Shown: positions 45,401-60,400, counted from the first letter of the stretch. The stretch is 64,000 bases of DNA from Chaetorhynchus papuensis (GCA_013396525.1 VWYX01000666.1:3263-67262), one strand, 5' to 3'. The notes: generated by a model from the sequence alone, not told the origin. Translations and numbers: made by a program.

Positions 45401-48400
45401 TTTAGTTGAATCAGAGGCAAATTATGCATTACCTTGTAACTGACTCCGTATTTCCTTTTTTTACTGTTGTTCCATCTGTAAGAAGCTCTTCATTCACTTT
45501 ATCAGGCTTTTTCTGTACCTAGTCAGTAAAATAAATGCATTTGTGCAACTTGGGAAGGTAGTTGATAGTAATTACTACTTGCACTGTGATATCTAACTAT
45601 GCTGTATTAACTGGCTAGAACCACTAACTATGGTGATTAATAAATCATCATGCCCTCTGTACATCTCTACGCAAACAATAACTACAGGTGTGGTGAATTT
45701 TATCTCATTTTCCTCCCTCATGAGTTTGTGATCCAGCCATTAGCTGGGAGAAGTGTAGCACATCACAGTGGAACTTACCTGAGTGGAAATTGTCATTCTC
45801 ATAAGCCCTTCACAAGGAGAAAGTGACAAATTTGTCACTGAAACATAAGCTCTCCCATCCAACTTAAGCAATTTCTGCTATCTTATCCAGATGTTTATAA
45901 AGGCTCAAGATTAATTTCATTGACCACCTCAATCTCCTTGATTAAAAAAAATCTAATTGCTTTTGAAAACCAAATAGCTTCTTATACCCTGAATGTCTGA
46001 ACATACTTGATTCTAATCATATTAATTTCACATGTTTATATTAACAAGCTAACACAGATTTCTGTTGACACTAAATCATGAGCCTTTTTAGCCAATGCTC
46101 CTGAAGCCCCATCCCACAGATCACTGAAGTGTTTCTGGAGTTCAGCTGAATGGCAGAGCTTACATATTCTAGTTATAAGCTCAATACATACCACCTTTCA
46201 CATAGAATAATATTCCTAATTTGGCTCAAAATAGGGAAATTAGGCACCCTTTTACCCATTCTCTGTGGTTTAAAAACAGGCTCATCATGCTCCAGAGTTT
46301 TACACATTTTCTCTCAGTTCTGGAAACTTTCAGTTACAGGACTGGGGAAGAGACTCATATCTGGTGTTTTAAAATATTTACAAAATAGTGGAAAATATAT
46401 AGTATTATAAGGATCTTTCTCCTCAATATAAGTGGTGCTTCATTAGATGTTTTTGATACATCTAATGAAACTAATGTAATTTCATTTACACCAATTTGGC
46501 AGCTTAGGGTAAAATTCAACACACCTAATTTTGATTTCCACTCTGGTATCTGGGCTTTGTGTAAAATCTCTCCTCAGTCACTGGAGAGAAATGGATGTCT
46601 CAAGAGGTCACTCTCTTGGTTTAAATCCATATATGAGCTGGGATGAGCAGTCCTTTGGACTCTCTCCTGCTGAGCAGGGAGGGAATTTAAGTCACCAAGA
46701 CTACGCGCTTGGGCACCTCGAGCTAGATGAGATAAATGTTATCTATGTTTAACAGCTATTTAACAAATCTCCCACACAATTAGTATAACCTGATTGGATC
46801 AAATTAACTACATTAATTTGCACATCCTTCTCTTTAATTATACAAAATCTAAGTTATATATTTCAGCATACATATTTCAATTAAATATAGCCTGAGACAC
46901 GTAAGCATAAGTCATATTTCACATATGGAAACACTGCATACATACTTGAACTTTGATAATTTTGCTTCTGAAGTTGTTTAATACCACAATTACGTCTGTC
47001 AGGTCAGCTACTGAATCTGTTCCTTCATGGCTGTGAGGAGAAAAAAACCCATGCAAATGTACTGTCTCATTAAAATATGCATTGTTACTTGGGTTTAATC
47101 AGAGAATAAGGTTTAGAATTGCTGATATCTATAGAAAAAAAATTACTTCACTAGCACCTAATTATATTTTAACCTCAAAAACTTTCTGAGTTTTATTCAT
47201 CACTGGACATTGTCCACAGGCAGCCCTCACTTTTTAGTTTGAATTTTCACAGGAAATTTACCCATCAATGAAAAAATGCAGTTACCTAGAGCCAAACATA
47301 TTATTATGTATTACAGAGATATTTATTACATTCAACTATTAAGCAACAATTTATTTTTCAAACATGGAAAACATCTCAAAAATTTCTATGTGATGGCATT
47401 AAATGTACTTTTAAAATAGATCTGCTTAAAAAAGTGTAGGGAAGGCTTCATCACAGTGCTGAGATATTTAAGATTGGCTTTCAGCTGGCAGGCTTTGGAA
47501 ACTGTACCCCTGAAGACACGGCTGTGCAAGCACCACATGAACCTCTGCCCGACTGAACATCAGTTTAAAGCCATTCAGGTGTTTCCAAACTGTCCTGAAG
47601 TCCTCAGAGTAGCTAATATCAAAAATGTTACTGTCCCTGTTGCTGTTACTGTGATACAGTATAATAGCAACATAATTTTCAATTTTTCTAGCTTTTACAC
47701 CTCAATAGCCCATATATTTCCCCTTCAATCCCTTTTGTCTTTTAACTGCATCATGTGGGTATCAGTATTCCTCTTGCTAAAGCTACCCATACAAAAAATG
47801 GGTTTAAGAAAGTAATCTGCTACCTCTTAGGCTTCATTTTTTCCCCCTAGAAAACAGAAATATTTAAAACTGGTTTCAAAGTGTATCATACCACTTAGTT
47901 AAACACAGCAGGATTTTAGACACTCATCTGAATTTTCTATTTAATAAATTTTTTGTAAAATGTGCCTGTAATCACTAAGTCTCATAGAGACGGCCTATCC
48001 TTGCACAAAAACATTGTTCAGGATTATCTGAACTTTTCTACTCTCTGTTGTAGTTTTATTTTCACACATTTAAAACATCATACATATGCACACCCAGCCA
48101 ACTACGGTCTTTTTGTCACAGGGACATAGAGTGCTCAGATTTGAATTCCCATTTTAAATTGTGTCACTAAAAAGTTCTAAAATGGTAGAATTAGATCCAA
48201 ACACAAACTGCTAATAGCAGCAGCTGGCCTGCTGTTCCCATTTCTGCCCCTAGTGTTTACACAACTAAAATTTTCTCTGTTATTCACTCAGTTATCTCAA
48301 AATCCCCATGCTATGAATTTTGCAGGTAGACAAAGAGGATTCTGCTGATAAAGAGGATTTTCCAAAGTCTTTTCAATATTCTCAGACATAAATTCAACAA

Positions 48401-51400
48401 CATTGCTTTGTCTCCCTAAATCTCCTTCACGGATACCTCCCTGTGGGCTCCATCTTTACTGAGAGCCAACTGTTTCACTCGGCAGAGAACTCAGTTTGAT
48501 GAATTTCTGTCCTACTACGAAAAACCTTTTTAAATCCAAGCAAAACATCTTGCATACGGACAGCACCATTACACATGCAATAATAGCAACCTTATTGTAA
48601 AGTAATTGTTGTCAAAAGCTAAACGTGTCCAGCAGACTGTTTATGTCACAACTTTAACATGTTTCAAAACACTTTTAATACAAATACGAGTAAGTACCAA
48701 TAAAATACAAATTGTAATTTTCCATATGGGGAACAAAAGAATTTGGGTTCAACAAATGGAGAGCCTTTAAAACCTCAAGTCCAAGAAACAAACATACAAC
48801 TCGTTGCCCAAATTATAAAATACATAACTTTCAGCTAAGCAAGACATCAAAATACAATAAATTATATATAATAAATTATATATAATAAATTATATCTACC
48901 TGCCTTTTTACAAAATAAAATATTGATCAGGATTTTATATGTATCTTTAGCTATAAATTATTTTCTGCCATCTCATCTTGCAGTATCTACTTGTTTTCCT
49001 ACCAACAAAGTTCCAGCAATAAGCAGTGCTCAGATTATTGCTGAGTATAACGATTTTCATTTTCCTAATATTCATAGTAATTTATTACTAACAAATTGAT
49101 TTAAAAGCGTGACTGCATCAAAATAATGATCCTTGTTAGAAGCAGTCTTCAAGAAGAAAGAGGCAGCTTATTTCAAATATTTTGTATTTACATAAAGTAA
49201 AAATAAATTACTTGCAACTACAAGAGAAGCAAATAAGGTAAGTACTGTGATGCAGGACATGCTGTAACTTCAAAGTCCTGTATTTCTCCTAAAACTGTAT
49301 TTATAAGTAGAGGACTGTGCCTCAAAGAAAACAGGTTCATCTCACAGTTCAACAGGAGAGGGTATGACTCATATATAAGGATGGAGAATATACTGCAATA
49401 GCTCTTGGTAAAATTCCATCCTATCACACAGATGCCTGAGTTCTGATAGCAACTTCATACTATTAATACTGTAAAAGAAATATCAAAGATCCTGGTGCAG
49501 CCCCCCCAACATACTTTTCCTGTTGTACTTTAAGTCTACGGCTTCTAATAATGAAATGAAATTGTATTGTTTAGATTCCTCATGAGGTATTAGTTTTTCT
49601 GACTTAGCTGAGTTCAATTAAGCCCATTTGTATTACATAGGGAAAATGGGAAAAACCCCATCAGATCATTTAAATTTCCTTTGATCCAGCCTAGAATGCA
49701 GAGTGGCTTTGTTTCATTTTGTTTCATTATTTAACTCAACTACACCTCATAACATTTCTTTTTTAAAACCATGCTATCTTATATAAATCACTTTATATTT
49801 CTTAAGAATTAAATGCTAAATTAGACAAATGGTACAGCTACAGTTGGCAGAGATTAGGTGAAAAAAAAAGGGTAAGGACTATGTTTTTCTGCTTTTTCAA
49901 CAGATTGTAAGTGATTTCTGGAAAAAAATAAATTGAAAATTGCAAACAAATAGAATGAGTCTAACATCCTATTAACATTTTTTCCCTGTAACAGAGATAT
50001 TAATGTATTAGCTTAATGTTCAAAACCACAAAGAGGTTCATCAAGTTCTTTACTTTTTAATAGCAGCTGATGAATAACAACATATAGAACTATGTATTCC
50101 TGGGCTTCAAGTAATAATAAATATTTTATAAGAAACAGACCTATTTCAAGCCACACAATTACTTTGAGGGGGAAGAGAGATAACAGGAAAAAGGGAAAAA
50201 AAGGAAGAACTGAAGCTGAAATTAAATAAGCAATACTGGTCTTCTAGAAGGGATTAGATCTAAAGCTTCAAGAGAAAGCTCTCCTATGTTACAGATCTAC
50301 ACTGTCACATAAAACATGGGGAAAAGGTGATTCTTCTAAGGAATAGCTGGAATGATGGTGAGCATATATATTCCTTTATATGAAAATCAGCCATGGAAAT
50401 CACACATTTAGAAGCCACAGAGATGTCAAGTAAATGCCAGTTTCGGGAGTACAACTTCTCTTCCATGTACAGAGGTTTCTCCCAAGAGAGGAAAATGTGG
50501 TGCAGTCAACGTGCAGCCAGGGTCTCAAAATGAAGGGTGCTTTTATATCCTAAGGTGGAGGTGTAACCACAGTGATTCTTAGATGACTTAGACAACTAAG
50601 AAACACTCAGAATTAATTGAAGAAAAAAAGTCCTGAACTGAAATGAATATAATTCTCCTGTTAAAAAAAGACGCCACCTATAAATATACTGCATTCAGAA
50701 GCACCCTCAGGGCTGAAAAAAATGATGAGAGGGAAATTTGTGGTACTTCCTCCAGCTGATCAAAATGCTTCCGGAGAGCAAAGCTCCACTGGACATACTC
50801 TCAAAATTACATGTTAAGTATGCTGGGAATGCCAAAATATTAATCAACAAAACCATGAGTGATATTTCTACAGAATTTGGTGCGAGCAATTGTGTGATAA
50901 TGCTAACCCTGCATGGAACTGACAGGACAAGCTGTGTAACTGTTTAGTAAGAGACTTAGCTGGCATCTAGTCTAGCTGAGCAGCTTAGGTTTGTTATGCA
51001 TTAACATACTGAAATGCCTTCAAAAACACATGTAGCCATCAAACAACAGCAATATAAAGAAATAAGGTATCCCTTTAAAAACTTTAAATCATCATTTGTA
51101 CCTTATACTTTTTTTAATGCTATATTTGCTTATTTTCCTTCAGTATTGTCAGATCTTTCCAAAATACGTTGCACTTTCAGAATCATTTTTATTTCCAAAT
51201 GATGGATTCATACTTACGAAAAAACCTGATAAATCTCATCAGACCTTCCTTTACGCAATCTCAGTGTCCAAGCACCTGGATTTGCTTTCAGCTGAAAATA
51301 CCCCTAAGTAAAAAAGACAGACACTTGTTCTGGTTGCATTTCAGACTCAACCATCTACATATACAAAAATCAACTAGCCAACATTTATACTAGCCCTGAA

Positions 51401-54400
51401 AGAAGTGTGTCAGTGATGCAACAAACTATCACCTTTCCTCTATGTCCATTTTGATATCTTTCAGTGCTCCATTTATTTCTAGCTGAATTTGAGTTGTGTA
51501 CAGAAACTCTTAACAAGGACAGCAAGTAAGTGAGCAGCAAAGAAATAAATTATTGAACTGACCCTAAATTGAAAAGTTTCTTTGAAACTCAGAATTTTTG
51601 TCTGGAACAACTTTCCACATCAACACAGTTCCTTCCCATTTTAGGAACACTGCAGACAGATATCACTATGTTAAAGTCAGAGCAAGCTTTGAAATGTGAA
51701 GAATTGTTAGAAGTTTCATCATGCCAAACATCATCCACTGTTGAGACCATATTCAGTACTTGTGTAAAAATCAAAGATTCACAATTTATTAAGCATTTCA
51801 TTCCTTACGATACAGTATTTACAGAGAATAGAGAACAGCAGATAGGTAAGAGGTCTTATTCATCAAAATCCTTCCCTATCAAATTCCCTTAGCCAATAGA
51901 AAATAAATCTTTCACTTCAGAAGTCACATGGTCTTCTGCTCTACAGACTGCCAACATGAAAAATAATTACTCTGCATGATGAGAAGAATTCTCAGGTGTG
52001 GGAATGTCCCACAGAGGCTCTAAGCACTTACCTGGAGCATCTAAAATAGGAGCCTTTTTTTGCCTGGATCGTTGTGTAATGAAAAGGGTTATTTTAATCA
52101 CAACGTGAATCATACCTTGCATTTGTCAGGGAATCTCAGCCTGAATATAACTACCTTCTACCACCTACTAGAGGCAATTAGGCTATCAGTTTAGGCACTT
52201 CAGGCAAGAGTCTAAAATTAAGCTATATTCAAACCTATACTGGGTCACAGGAGAGAAGCAGGGGGAAAGCTCAGCAAACTGGAGATAAGCTCAGCTGCAG
52301 GTTATGCCTGTTACTTTTAGCATTACTAAGCTTGCAACACAGAGAAATGGATTTAAATAACAAGATGCTCATGAAGAATTCTCACAAGAAGTGTGCAAGT
52401 GCAATGACTATTCCTGTACTAAGTACTTACGAGGTTGGCCATCACAATAGTATCAACCATGACAGGACTCTTCTTTGTGCCCAGAGTGAACTGTAACCCT
52501 CGAGGAGGTTGTCCAGTTGTCACATCAAAGCAATGTCCTTCAAGCAATATATATTCCAGTTCATACTCTGCTATAACAGCCCCTTTTATCTATGGAAGGA
52601 ACACTTCATCAATCAATTATGTCACTTAACTATGTGAGAAAAGCAATATATTACAGTCACAAACATGTTGTGTGGGATTTGCCTCAAGGTAACTTCCACA
52701 GTCAAAAAAATCCCAAGAAAGGTCCATCCAGGAGGAACTTCACTCAGTTATAAAACAGGTATCCAAGACAAAGAGGAAGGATCACTCTCTGGAGGGACCT
52801 CCTCTCCACTGACTGCTGAAGAATGTGAGGCACTTCTGCTTTGGTAAGGTAAATCCCAACCTTACTTTCACAAAACACTTTCCAAATGCTCAGCTTTGGT
52901 CAATCAAACACCCTCAATATTTTGCATAAGCTTATTGACTCAAATAAATCTCATGGCTTTGGAGGTGAGGGATTAAAATGTAATTAAATAATAACTGAAA
53001 GAATTGTGAACTGAAAGAGGGTGATATACATTTTAAACTACAGTTTAAAAATTCCAGTTTATATGAAGATTTACCTAGGTTACAAGAACTAGGAAGCACA
53101 AAGAATCCTTTAATTGTTTTACTTTTATCTGAAATATAATATTTTTCTAAACACAAAGCTCAGCAGCAGGTAAATTGCTTTAACTTGTACTTTGCATTCT
53201 GATCTTTTTCTATTCCATTGCTTTCCTTTAAGACTCCTCTTTTTTTTCAAAGGGAGAAAATGAAAAACAGATGATGACAATACAAATGGTAAAATGTAAA
53301 CTAAATAATCAATTACCAAAGAAAATATTTCCAGAGAACACACACAAGACATATCTCACAATACTTCCACTTCCCTCTTGAAGTAGAAAGGCCAACACGA
53401 GTTTTACAGTGTTTGCAAACTATTACTTACTTCCTGCAAATGAATGTTATCAAGATCACAGGAACTGTGCACTGCTTCAACCAACCAGCTTTCAGGAGTG
53501 ATCATGTTTAAGGTCAAAAGAGGTGATTCTGGCAATTCTAGGAATTTTGCTACAGGTTCAGAAGGAAGGTGCTTGTTGATCCCATAAGTTAATTCTGGTT
53601 CCAGAACAAAACGATAGAAGCTGTTGAAAAAGAAGTGTGACAAACCCCCAATTTTTATTGAAATGCAAAGTTCAAACATGAAGCTTTTCTAAAATATTTC
53701 CAAATATGGTGAATATTTACCAAGTATGATGGTGTTTGGAGGCAAAGTCGCTCCCTATTCTTTTAGAATACCATCAGACAATCCCTACAGCATACCAAAT
53801 GGGCTTGGAGACGAACACAGACCTATTCACTTTCAGTAATTTTGCTGTGGACATGCCTGTTTTCCATCAACACTCTAAAGGCTGTGAAAGTGAATACCCA
53901 CGAGGTGCATCTAGACATCTCGACTGTGAGCAGCCTTGAATTCCCAGAATCTCTATCACTGAACTAAGCAGAAGGACTAATCTCTATTGGATGGCTCCTG
54001 TCACTAGCAGCAGCAAAGGCAGACCAGAGGAAAGGTAAAGTTTCTCTGTTCCTCTCCAGCTCTTACCCCATTTATTCCACATGTAAAAGTTCTCCCAAGG
54101 ACAAGGAAAGAACCAGGCACTAAAACCTGCAAAGTGCCCAGCTTCAAAAGCAATCATAATGATGTTCACACAAGACACTCAGAAGACTGATGATTAAGAC
54201 CTTCTTGTGGAATAAGAACTGTGAATAATTCCTCTCAAAATGAATAAAAACTAAGGACTTCTGCTTTGTGGGCAAGTGATTAATTCTCCAACCCACTGGC
54301 TAAAGGACAGACACTACCACCAGCCTCTCTCATAGATAATTAGTAATACAGGTGTTAGGATTATAGATAAAATACCTGCCAAGGAGATGGCTTGTGATTA

Positions 54401-57400
54401 AACATTTCTCTTAGAGGGAAAGGAATCCTCCCTGGGGAATTAATTTCAGTGTAAATGCCTATCACTGAATTAGTGAACCCCATTTTTCACACACAGATAA
54501 AAGAAACTTCCATTTATGGCAGATACATTCAGTCTATCATATTCTCAATGAAATATAATGACATCTCAAATGCAGACTGAACATTTATTCAGATGAATTT
54601 AATTCTTAAGAGTTCAGAATCTGTAAAATTCATTACACACATAGGGGGCTGTAAAGAAGGGAACAACTTAGGAAGACAATCCCCCTCTGCAAGTTTTCAC
54701 AGGCATAAGAGAATCTCCATTGATTTCTTTAAGGCCTGGTAATGAGAGGTGCATTTGATGGACTAGATCACTTCCCTGTGATACCATGCTTGACACCTTA
54801 AAACAAGAACTTCTCTAAACAAGTGCAAACTGCTTAGGTAACATTCCATGAAAAATGAGTCAACAAAAAGAATCCAGAAACACAAAGCAATGTCTACTTT
54901 TTAAGAGAATATACACCATTAAGGCTGTTTTTCCAAACTAAGCATGAAAAGCTATGAACTACTTACCTCTTCAGTGGCACTTCAGACAGCTTAGATTTGC
55001 AGTTCAAAAATAATCTGAGCTTCATATTGATAACATCCTTGAGTACCTACAGAAAAAAAATCTCTGTAAAATACAGTTCTTGGTAATCACCAAACTTTGA
55101 AAATAAGCCAAAGTTACCCTTGTGACATCCTGCCATTTCTCAAGTTTCAGCAGAAATCTCAAACTTTTAAGATGTAAATATATCTGTATATTAAAGGATA
55201 TTGTCAGATACTCTAAATAAAGATATGACCTTTCCTAAAACTGTATGATTTAGCACATGATATTCTTGATAATCAAAATATTAATGTCTTCTCCTACTGA
55301 TGCCGTTTTTTAAAGAGCAGCTATCCCCATTTTCCAGTGCTTGAGTAAATGATATTATCACCCTTGTTACAGTGTGATTTTAAAGCACTTGAAGGTCTCT
55401 AAGTACAACATATGCCTTTTATTCAACAACCAATCTTAAAACAATTACTTTCACTCTTATTAAAATAGTTGTATATGGAAAATTGTTAAATATAGTAAAG
55501 TTCAGAGAACTATTTTAATACTGAATACTTAATAATTTTAAATGTCTACAATATATTAACAGTGTATTAAACCATTCAATTAACTTCAAAACATTTTGGT
55601 AAGTTAACATTTCTATTTTTTTTCTCTCAGTTGCTTCATCTGTTCATTTCTAAAATACTAATGTTCTGGATGCTGTTATATAGGAACCATTATATTAGGA
55701 CTGTCTTTTTCTTATTTTTGTGAGCAATCTGTTTTACTTAAAGCTAACAAAATTATTAATTTCTTTAAAAACCTTTATCAAGTTACCATCGTTTCTGTGG
55801 TTTCTGATACAAAGTGCTTATCTGAAAGCATAAAGCAGCTGTGCCTCCATTTATGGATATTAGAAAAGCCAATAAGATATAAAAGCTAAGTTACAATACC
55901 AATACTAGTAAGGCTAACACCTAAAATTACTACAATGGCAAATAAATTGGGAACAAAGCAAGACAATAGTCATCATTAAATCTCTCTTTTATTATAACTA
56001 TAATTTTTCTTTCCTTAGTTCAACCCATACCTTATACACATTCTTTATTACAGTGTTGTAACTTTACTTAGCCCTAGGGACCTGTTCTATTCCTAGTTTC
56101 TTACTGTCATCCTTTGTGTCACCTGAATACCATCACTGAAAAACTAGTGAATAAAAAATAAAGAGTAGGGAATAGCATATTTTTGTGAACAAGTGAAGAA
56201 GTAGGAAATGAGAACCCAACAGCACTGGAAGCATAAGAAGGAAAAGCATTACACGACGTAAGTTTAAAACCACCAAAATCAAAACAGATGTCAAAGTGAC
56301 TCGAGTATCTATCTATCTATCATTCAGACTAAAGAGAATGATAAAAAGCTGTATTGGACTTTACCTTCAAACAAAACAAAACCCTCATCCCATTAGCAAG
56401 AATGATTCTTCAGCAATCTGCATTGATAAGCTTTTGTGTAGAATGAAATTATCTCGCAGAAGGCTGACGTATCATCCCAACTCATCAGCTGACCATGAAA
56501 TTTAGTATGGTAGCCAAAAAAAAAGCCATTCTTAATTAACATTTCAAAGGAATTTAAACAGGAATTGACAAATAAGACAATAATTCATTTTCTCTGTGTT
56601 TTTCAACAATACAGCTTCTGAAATACTGAACTTGGTTCTATTATTTAGGGCTTCTGAGGACACCAAAAACCAGGGCATTCGAGTCAACACATGAAAATGG
56701 TGACAAAATTAGGAAGGCTCTTTTAAAGGATACTTGAAGAGTTCGGTCTGTTTACTTTAAGTAAGAAAATTCAAAGAGCATGGAAATTTAGTTCAGGGAA
56801 CACTGTAAAACATAGCTGAATTATCAGGAGGCCTGAAAATTATTCAAGAGCTAGTTTTATTGTGCATGTGCACAATAAAAAGTCATTTGCAGAACACTTA
56901 CTTGAGTTACCACAACTCATCTGAAGAACATTAACTCAGTAAACCATGATTATTCAACCAGTCACTTGGAATTGTTTGTGAACTTCAGCATAATACAAAG
57001 CATCTGCACTGAAAACAAACTTACAATAGAATCTTCAACAGAACCAGCAAAATGAGACCATCAATGCTTACAGCATGGATCTAAATAAAATCTGCAATTC
57101 CAAGTCTCAGTTTAACAGTCAGGTTAATTAGCCACTGGAAAAGCTCAGTAAGAGCTCTCATCTCTACTCAACTGCTTGGTAATATTTAAATTAGGAATTG
57201 ATTAAAAAATTATTTCTACTTCAAATACTAATTGTTAAAAAGAAGTCCTGTGGCCTGTGTTGTATAGGAAATCAGACTAGATTATCAAAAGGGGCTCCTC
57301 CAGGGATTCCTGTTACTTTAGGGATGGAATAAGAATTTCTCTCTAAAGACAGAATGAACAAAGGACAAAAGGCAAAAGATAACTGACAGGAAAAAAATAA

Positions 57401-60400
57401 AAGGCTTGATTTTTCTCTCCCCACTTTTGAATTACTAGATACTTACTGGAACAAGAAAAAAAGGTGGATGATCCTACGAGTATGTAGAATAATTTTACCT
57501 CATGTTTTTGGTGAAACAAGAGGGAAAAAGCCCCCACAACTCTTCAATTTTGTCCTCCATTTTAGCAGAAAGAATTTCTACTTTTCTCACATCAACTTAG
57601 AGATCACCCTTCATAACTTCAGTACTAGTTAGCTTTTCCATATATTCTGCTGAGAACTTATGTGGTCCAACCATGGTAAAGTTATGGCTGATATTTAAAT
57701 ATTTACAGTAGACAATGACTCTGCCTCATCTAGAAATACTTGATGCTGAAGACTGTAACAGAACTTTTTGTCAAAAGGAAAACACAAGTTATATGGAAGG
57801 TGCTACCTGCCTCACTCTGGAGACGATTGGAGCAGTTCTTGTGATACAATCCAGTACATATTTTAAAAACAGACAGCAGCTTTGACTGAGCTCTCATTCA
57901 TGCTCTGATTCATACCTTGCCTCTATCCTTAAATTACCAGTCTCTCACACTAAGCAGTAAAGTTTAGATTACAGCCAACCTAAAGCTATTTACACTTCTC
58001 TCAATTTCAATCCCACTTAATATGAGTAACTTTTTGCTTGTATTTTAATAAAAAATACCAAAAGATTTATTTGAAGTGACTATTAAGTGACACAAAGTAA
58101 TATAATAGAGTGGTCTCACCAAGGTGAAAAAACCCAATCATGATATGGATATATTCAACGCAGAATGGGGCAAGAATCATGTGTTCTGCCATGCTAGTTA
58201 CTCCACAAATTTTGCACCATGAATAGTTACTAACCCAATATACTTGGCTCTAATCCAACTATGTAACTGGAAAAAAAGAGCTTTTAAATAGAAATATATT
58301 TCAGTGATTCAAGTTTATAAGTATTTAAGTCACCTATATATATACAGTAAGCTAATCAGAAAGGCAGTCATTCAAGAACTTTGAATTTGGGGCTTGCTGT
58401 ATTTGTATGTCTGTTTTGTTTCTACAGCAGGAGATGGTGGCTTTCCAGGTAATAATAATAATAATAAATATATATAATTTTCAGGTGATTTTTCCTTATT
58501 TAAAAGATGTTATTAAAAAGCTTAATTTACATTAAAATATTTCTGGTTTGTTTACTTTCAACAGCATTTCATTATTCTCTCCTAAGGGCTGAGCTCCTAT
58601 GAATCAAGCTATGATCTGCAATAGCTGAACAGCTTGGGACACCATGGGAGGCATTTGCCCAAGCATGCATGAGGGAGCCTGTTGAGCTCAGAGGAATGGA
58701 GGTTTCTGCTCTGAGCTGCAAGGTCCTTGATCTGATTTATACTCATAATATGAACTACTGGCTAAATTGAGAGTTTCCAGTCCATTTCAACATGAAAATA
58801 TTTTCATTTGGTAATATCAAGCTTCCATTTTAATTGAGAATGGTGAAATGAAAGATCTGGTTCTAGAGAAAAGCTAGTATTCTGGAGTCTCGAAATAGCA
58901 AAATTTTTCATGAATTTAAAAAAAATGTTTTACTTTGCTCCACTATATGAAGAGTGAGTGGATGCTTCAACATTTAATATAAAAGGTTATGAAAATGGCG
59001 GGGGGAAACATCAGCTTAAGAATTTATGAAACTTACATAATTACTGCAGGGAAAAAAAGAAATAAAATAGGATGCAGCAAAAATCTAGTTGGAGGCTTCA
59101 GAACTGTAAAAGACCATAAAGTGAAGACAAAATTTACATTTTTATGGGAAACTATAAAGGAACCTGAGACAGAGTGATACTCTTCAGTAGGTGAAAGAAG
59201 AAAATAATTTTAGCAGCTGTGTTTTTAGGACAGTTTCTCTTTAGAAGATCAATAGCTACACACAATGGAAGCCTATCTAGATAGACTTGGTAGCATTAAT
59301 CAACTGAGAAATATCCCTTCAAGAGCTGAAAGGTTTATAGTCCAATCTTCTTATGATGATATTACAGGTCAGATTCAGACCACCTCATTTAGATGCCTTG
59401 GAAAGCTAAGGTGATCTGGTTTAATGGAAAGAAACCCATACCTCCTAAGACTTTGAGATACAAAAAATTATGTACAGTCTCCTCCTTTCTTTATATTGAC
59501 TGTGGAAAGCACTTACAGACTCACTTTAAGAGGACTGGGGCATGAGGCATCTGAATTTTACTTGCAAATAAGGTATTCATAACAATGAATTAGGTCACCC
59601 TCAACTTCTTTTATGAATTAAAATAACTAAACACATTTTAAAGGAAAAAAAAAACCCAAACCAAATTTCGTTTACCCTTTCCTAAACTGTATGTGGAAAT
59701 CAGAACAAGTTTAGTAACGACTGAACTACAAATATGCAGATTAAAAGAAATGATCACCATCTTACAATCAATAAATGAGTCATCTTCTGGGCTTCTCTTG
59801 TCAATGGATCCACAACAGCAATAACGTCATAGAATGGGTCATTCTCTTGGGGCTCGACTTTTACTACGCTGTTAAAAAGTATTAAAAACAAATGACATGA
59901 AGCTCTAAACTGAATTAGTTGAAAGGACAAACTTTAGACATGAATTTGTAATATCAGAGGCATTTAAGATTTTACTGCTTAAGAAAATATTTCCTTCATT
60001 TCAAGCAATAATCATGATTGCTCCCTGTGATACAATTAGGAAAGCTAAACGTGAATAGGAATAAAAAAATATAGCATTAAATCTACATACTTCATTACTG
60101 GTTATTGATTAGATATATTTTGCAAAACAAAATTATTAAAATAAAACACAGTAAGACTTAAAAAGGGGTCTTTTTGTCACCTGTCTACAGTTTCCTTCAT
60201 AGAGCTCTGGAATCATTGGATCAGAGAAGTAGTGGTAGTGACACAATTTAAAAAGAAAAAAAAAAGGGAAAAATGGTATCTGAGATAGGCTGGACTGATA
60301 GGCTGGACTACCTTTTTTGCATTCCAGAAAATAATTCAGTTTGATAAACTTGTAGACTAAATCAAGCAGACCCTAGTTAAAGTACTCTGGATCTACAGGA

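Larger units (their letters stand above)
42205..45432 (-). other. UGGT2: UGGT2 intron(s), probably hiding a small exon
   Basis: 3.2 kb between two confirmed exons whose phases do not match: phase 2 out, phase 1 needed. An exon of 3n+2 nt encoding the linker (the region that in UGGT1 reads GFWDSFKWGFTG) is expected, but I could not locate one by eye. The interval also holds a 17-bp tandem duplication (42621-42653) and a CR1 element (44385-44635). Confidence 0.7.
45519..46945 (-). other. UGGT2: UGGT2 intron
   Basis: GT-AG intron of 1.4 kb containing an 18-bp perfect palindrome (45822-45839) and a 12-bp-stem inverted repeat (46439-46469). No exon recognised. Confidence 0.8.
55047..59765 (-). 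other. UGGT2: UGGT2 intron (largest seen)
   Basis: GT-AG intron of 4.7 kb. It contains a 12-bp-stem inverted repeat (56855-56880), a short ATCT run (56306-56323), a degenerate LINE remnant (57246-57305) and a TAA repeat (58450-58467). No exon recognised. Confidence 0.8.

Noticed and set aside
47456..47815. 119-codon + strand frame in a UGGT2 intron
   Set aside because: No known domain, no initiation or splice context, and hydrophobic runs typical of AT-rich chance frames.
51569..51892. 107-codon + strand frame in a UGGT2 intron
   Set aside because: No recognisable family and no supporting signals; it lies antisense within an intron.
56306..56323. Short ATCT run
   Set aside because: Only about four units; common background microsatellite.
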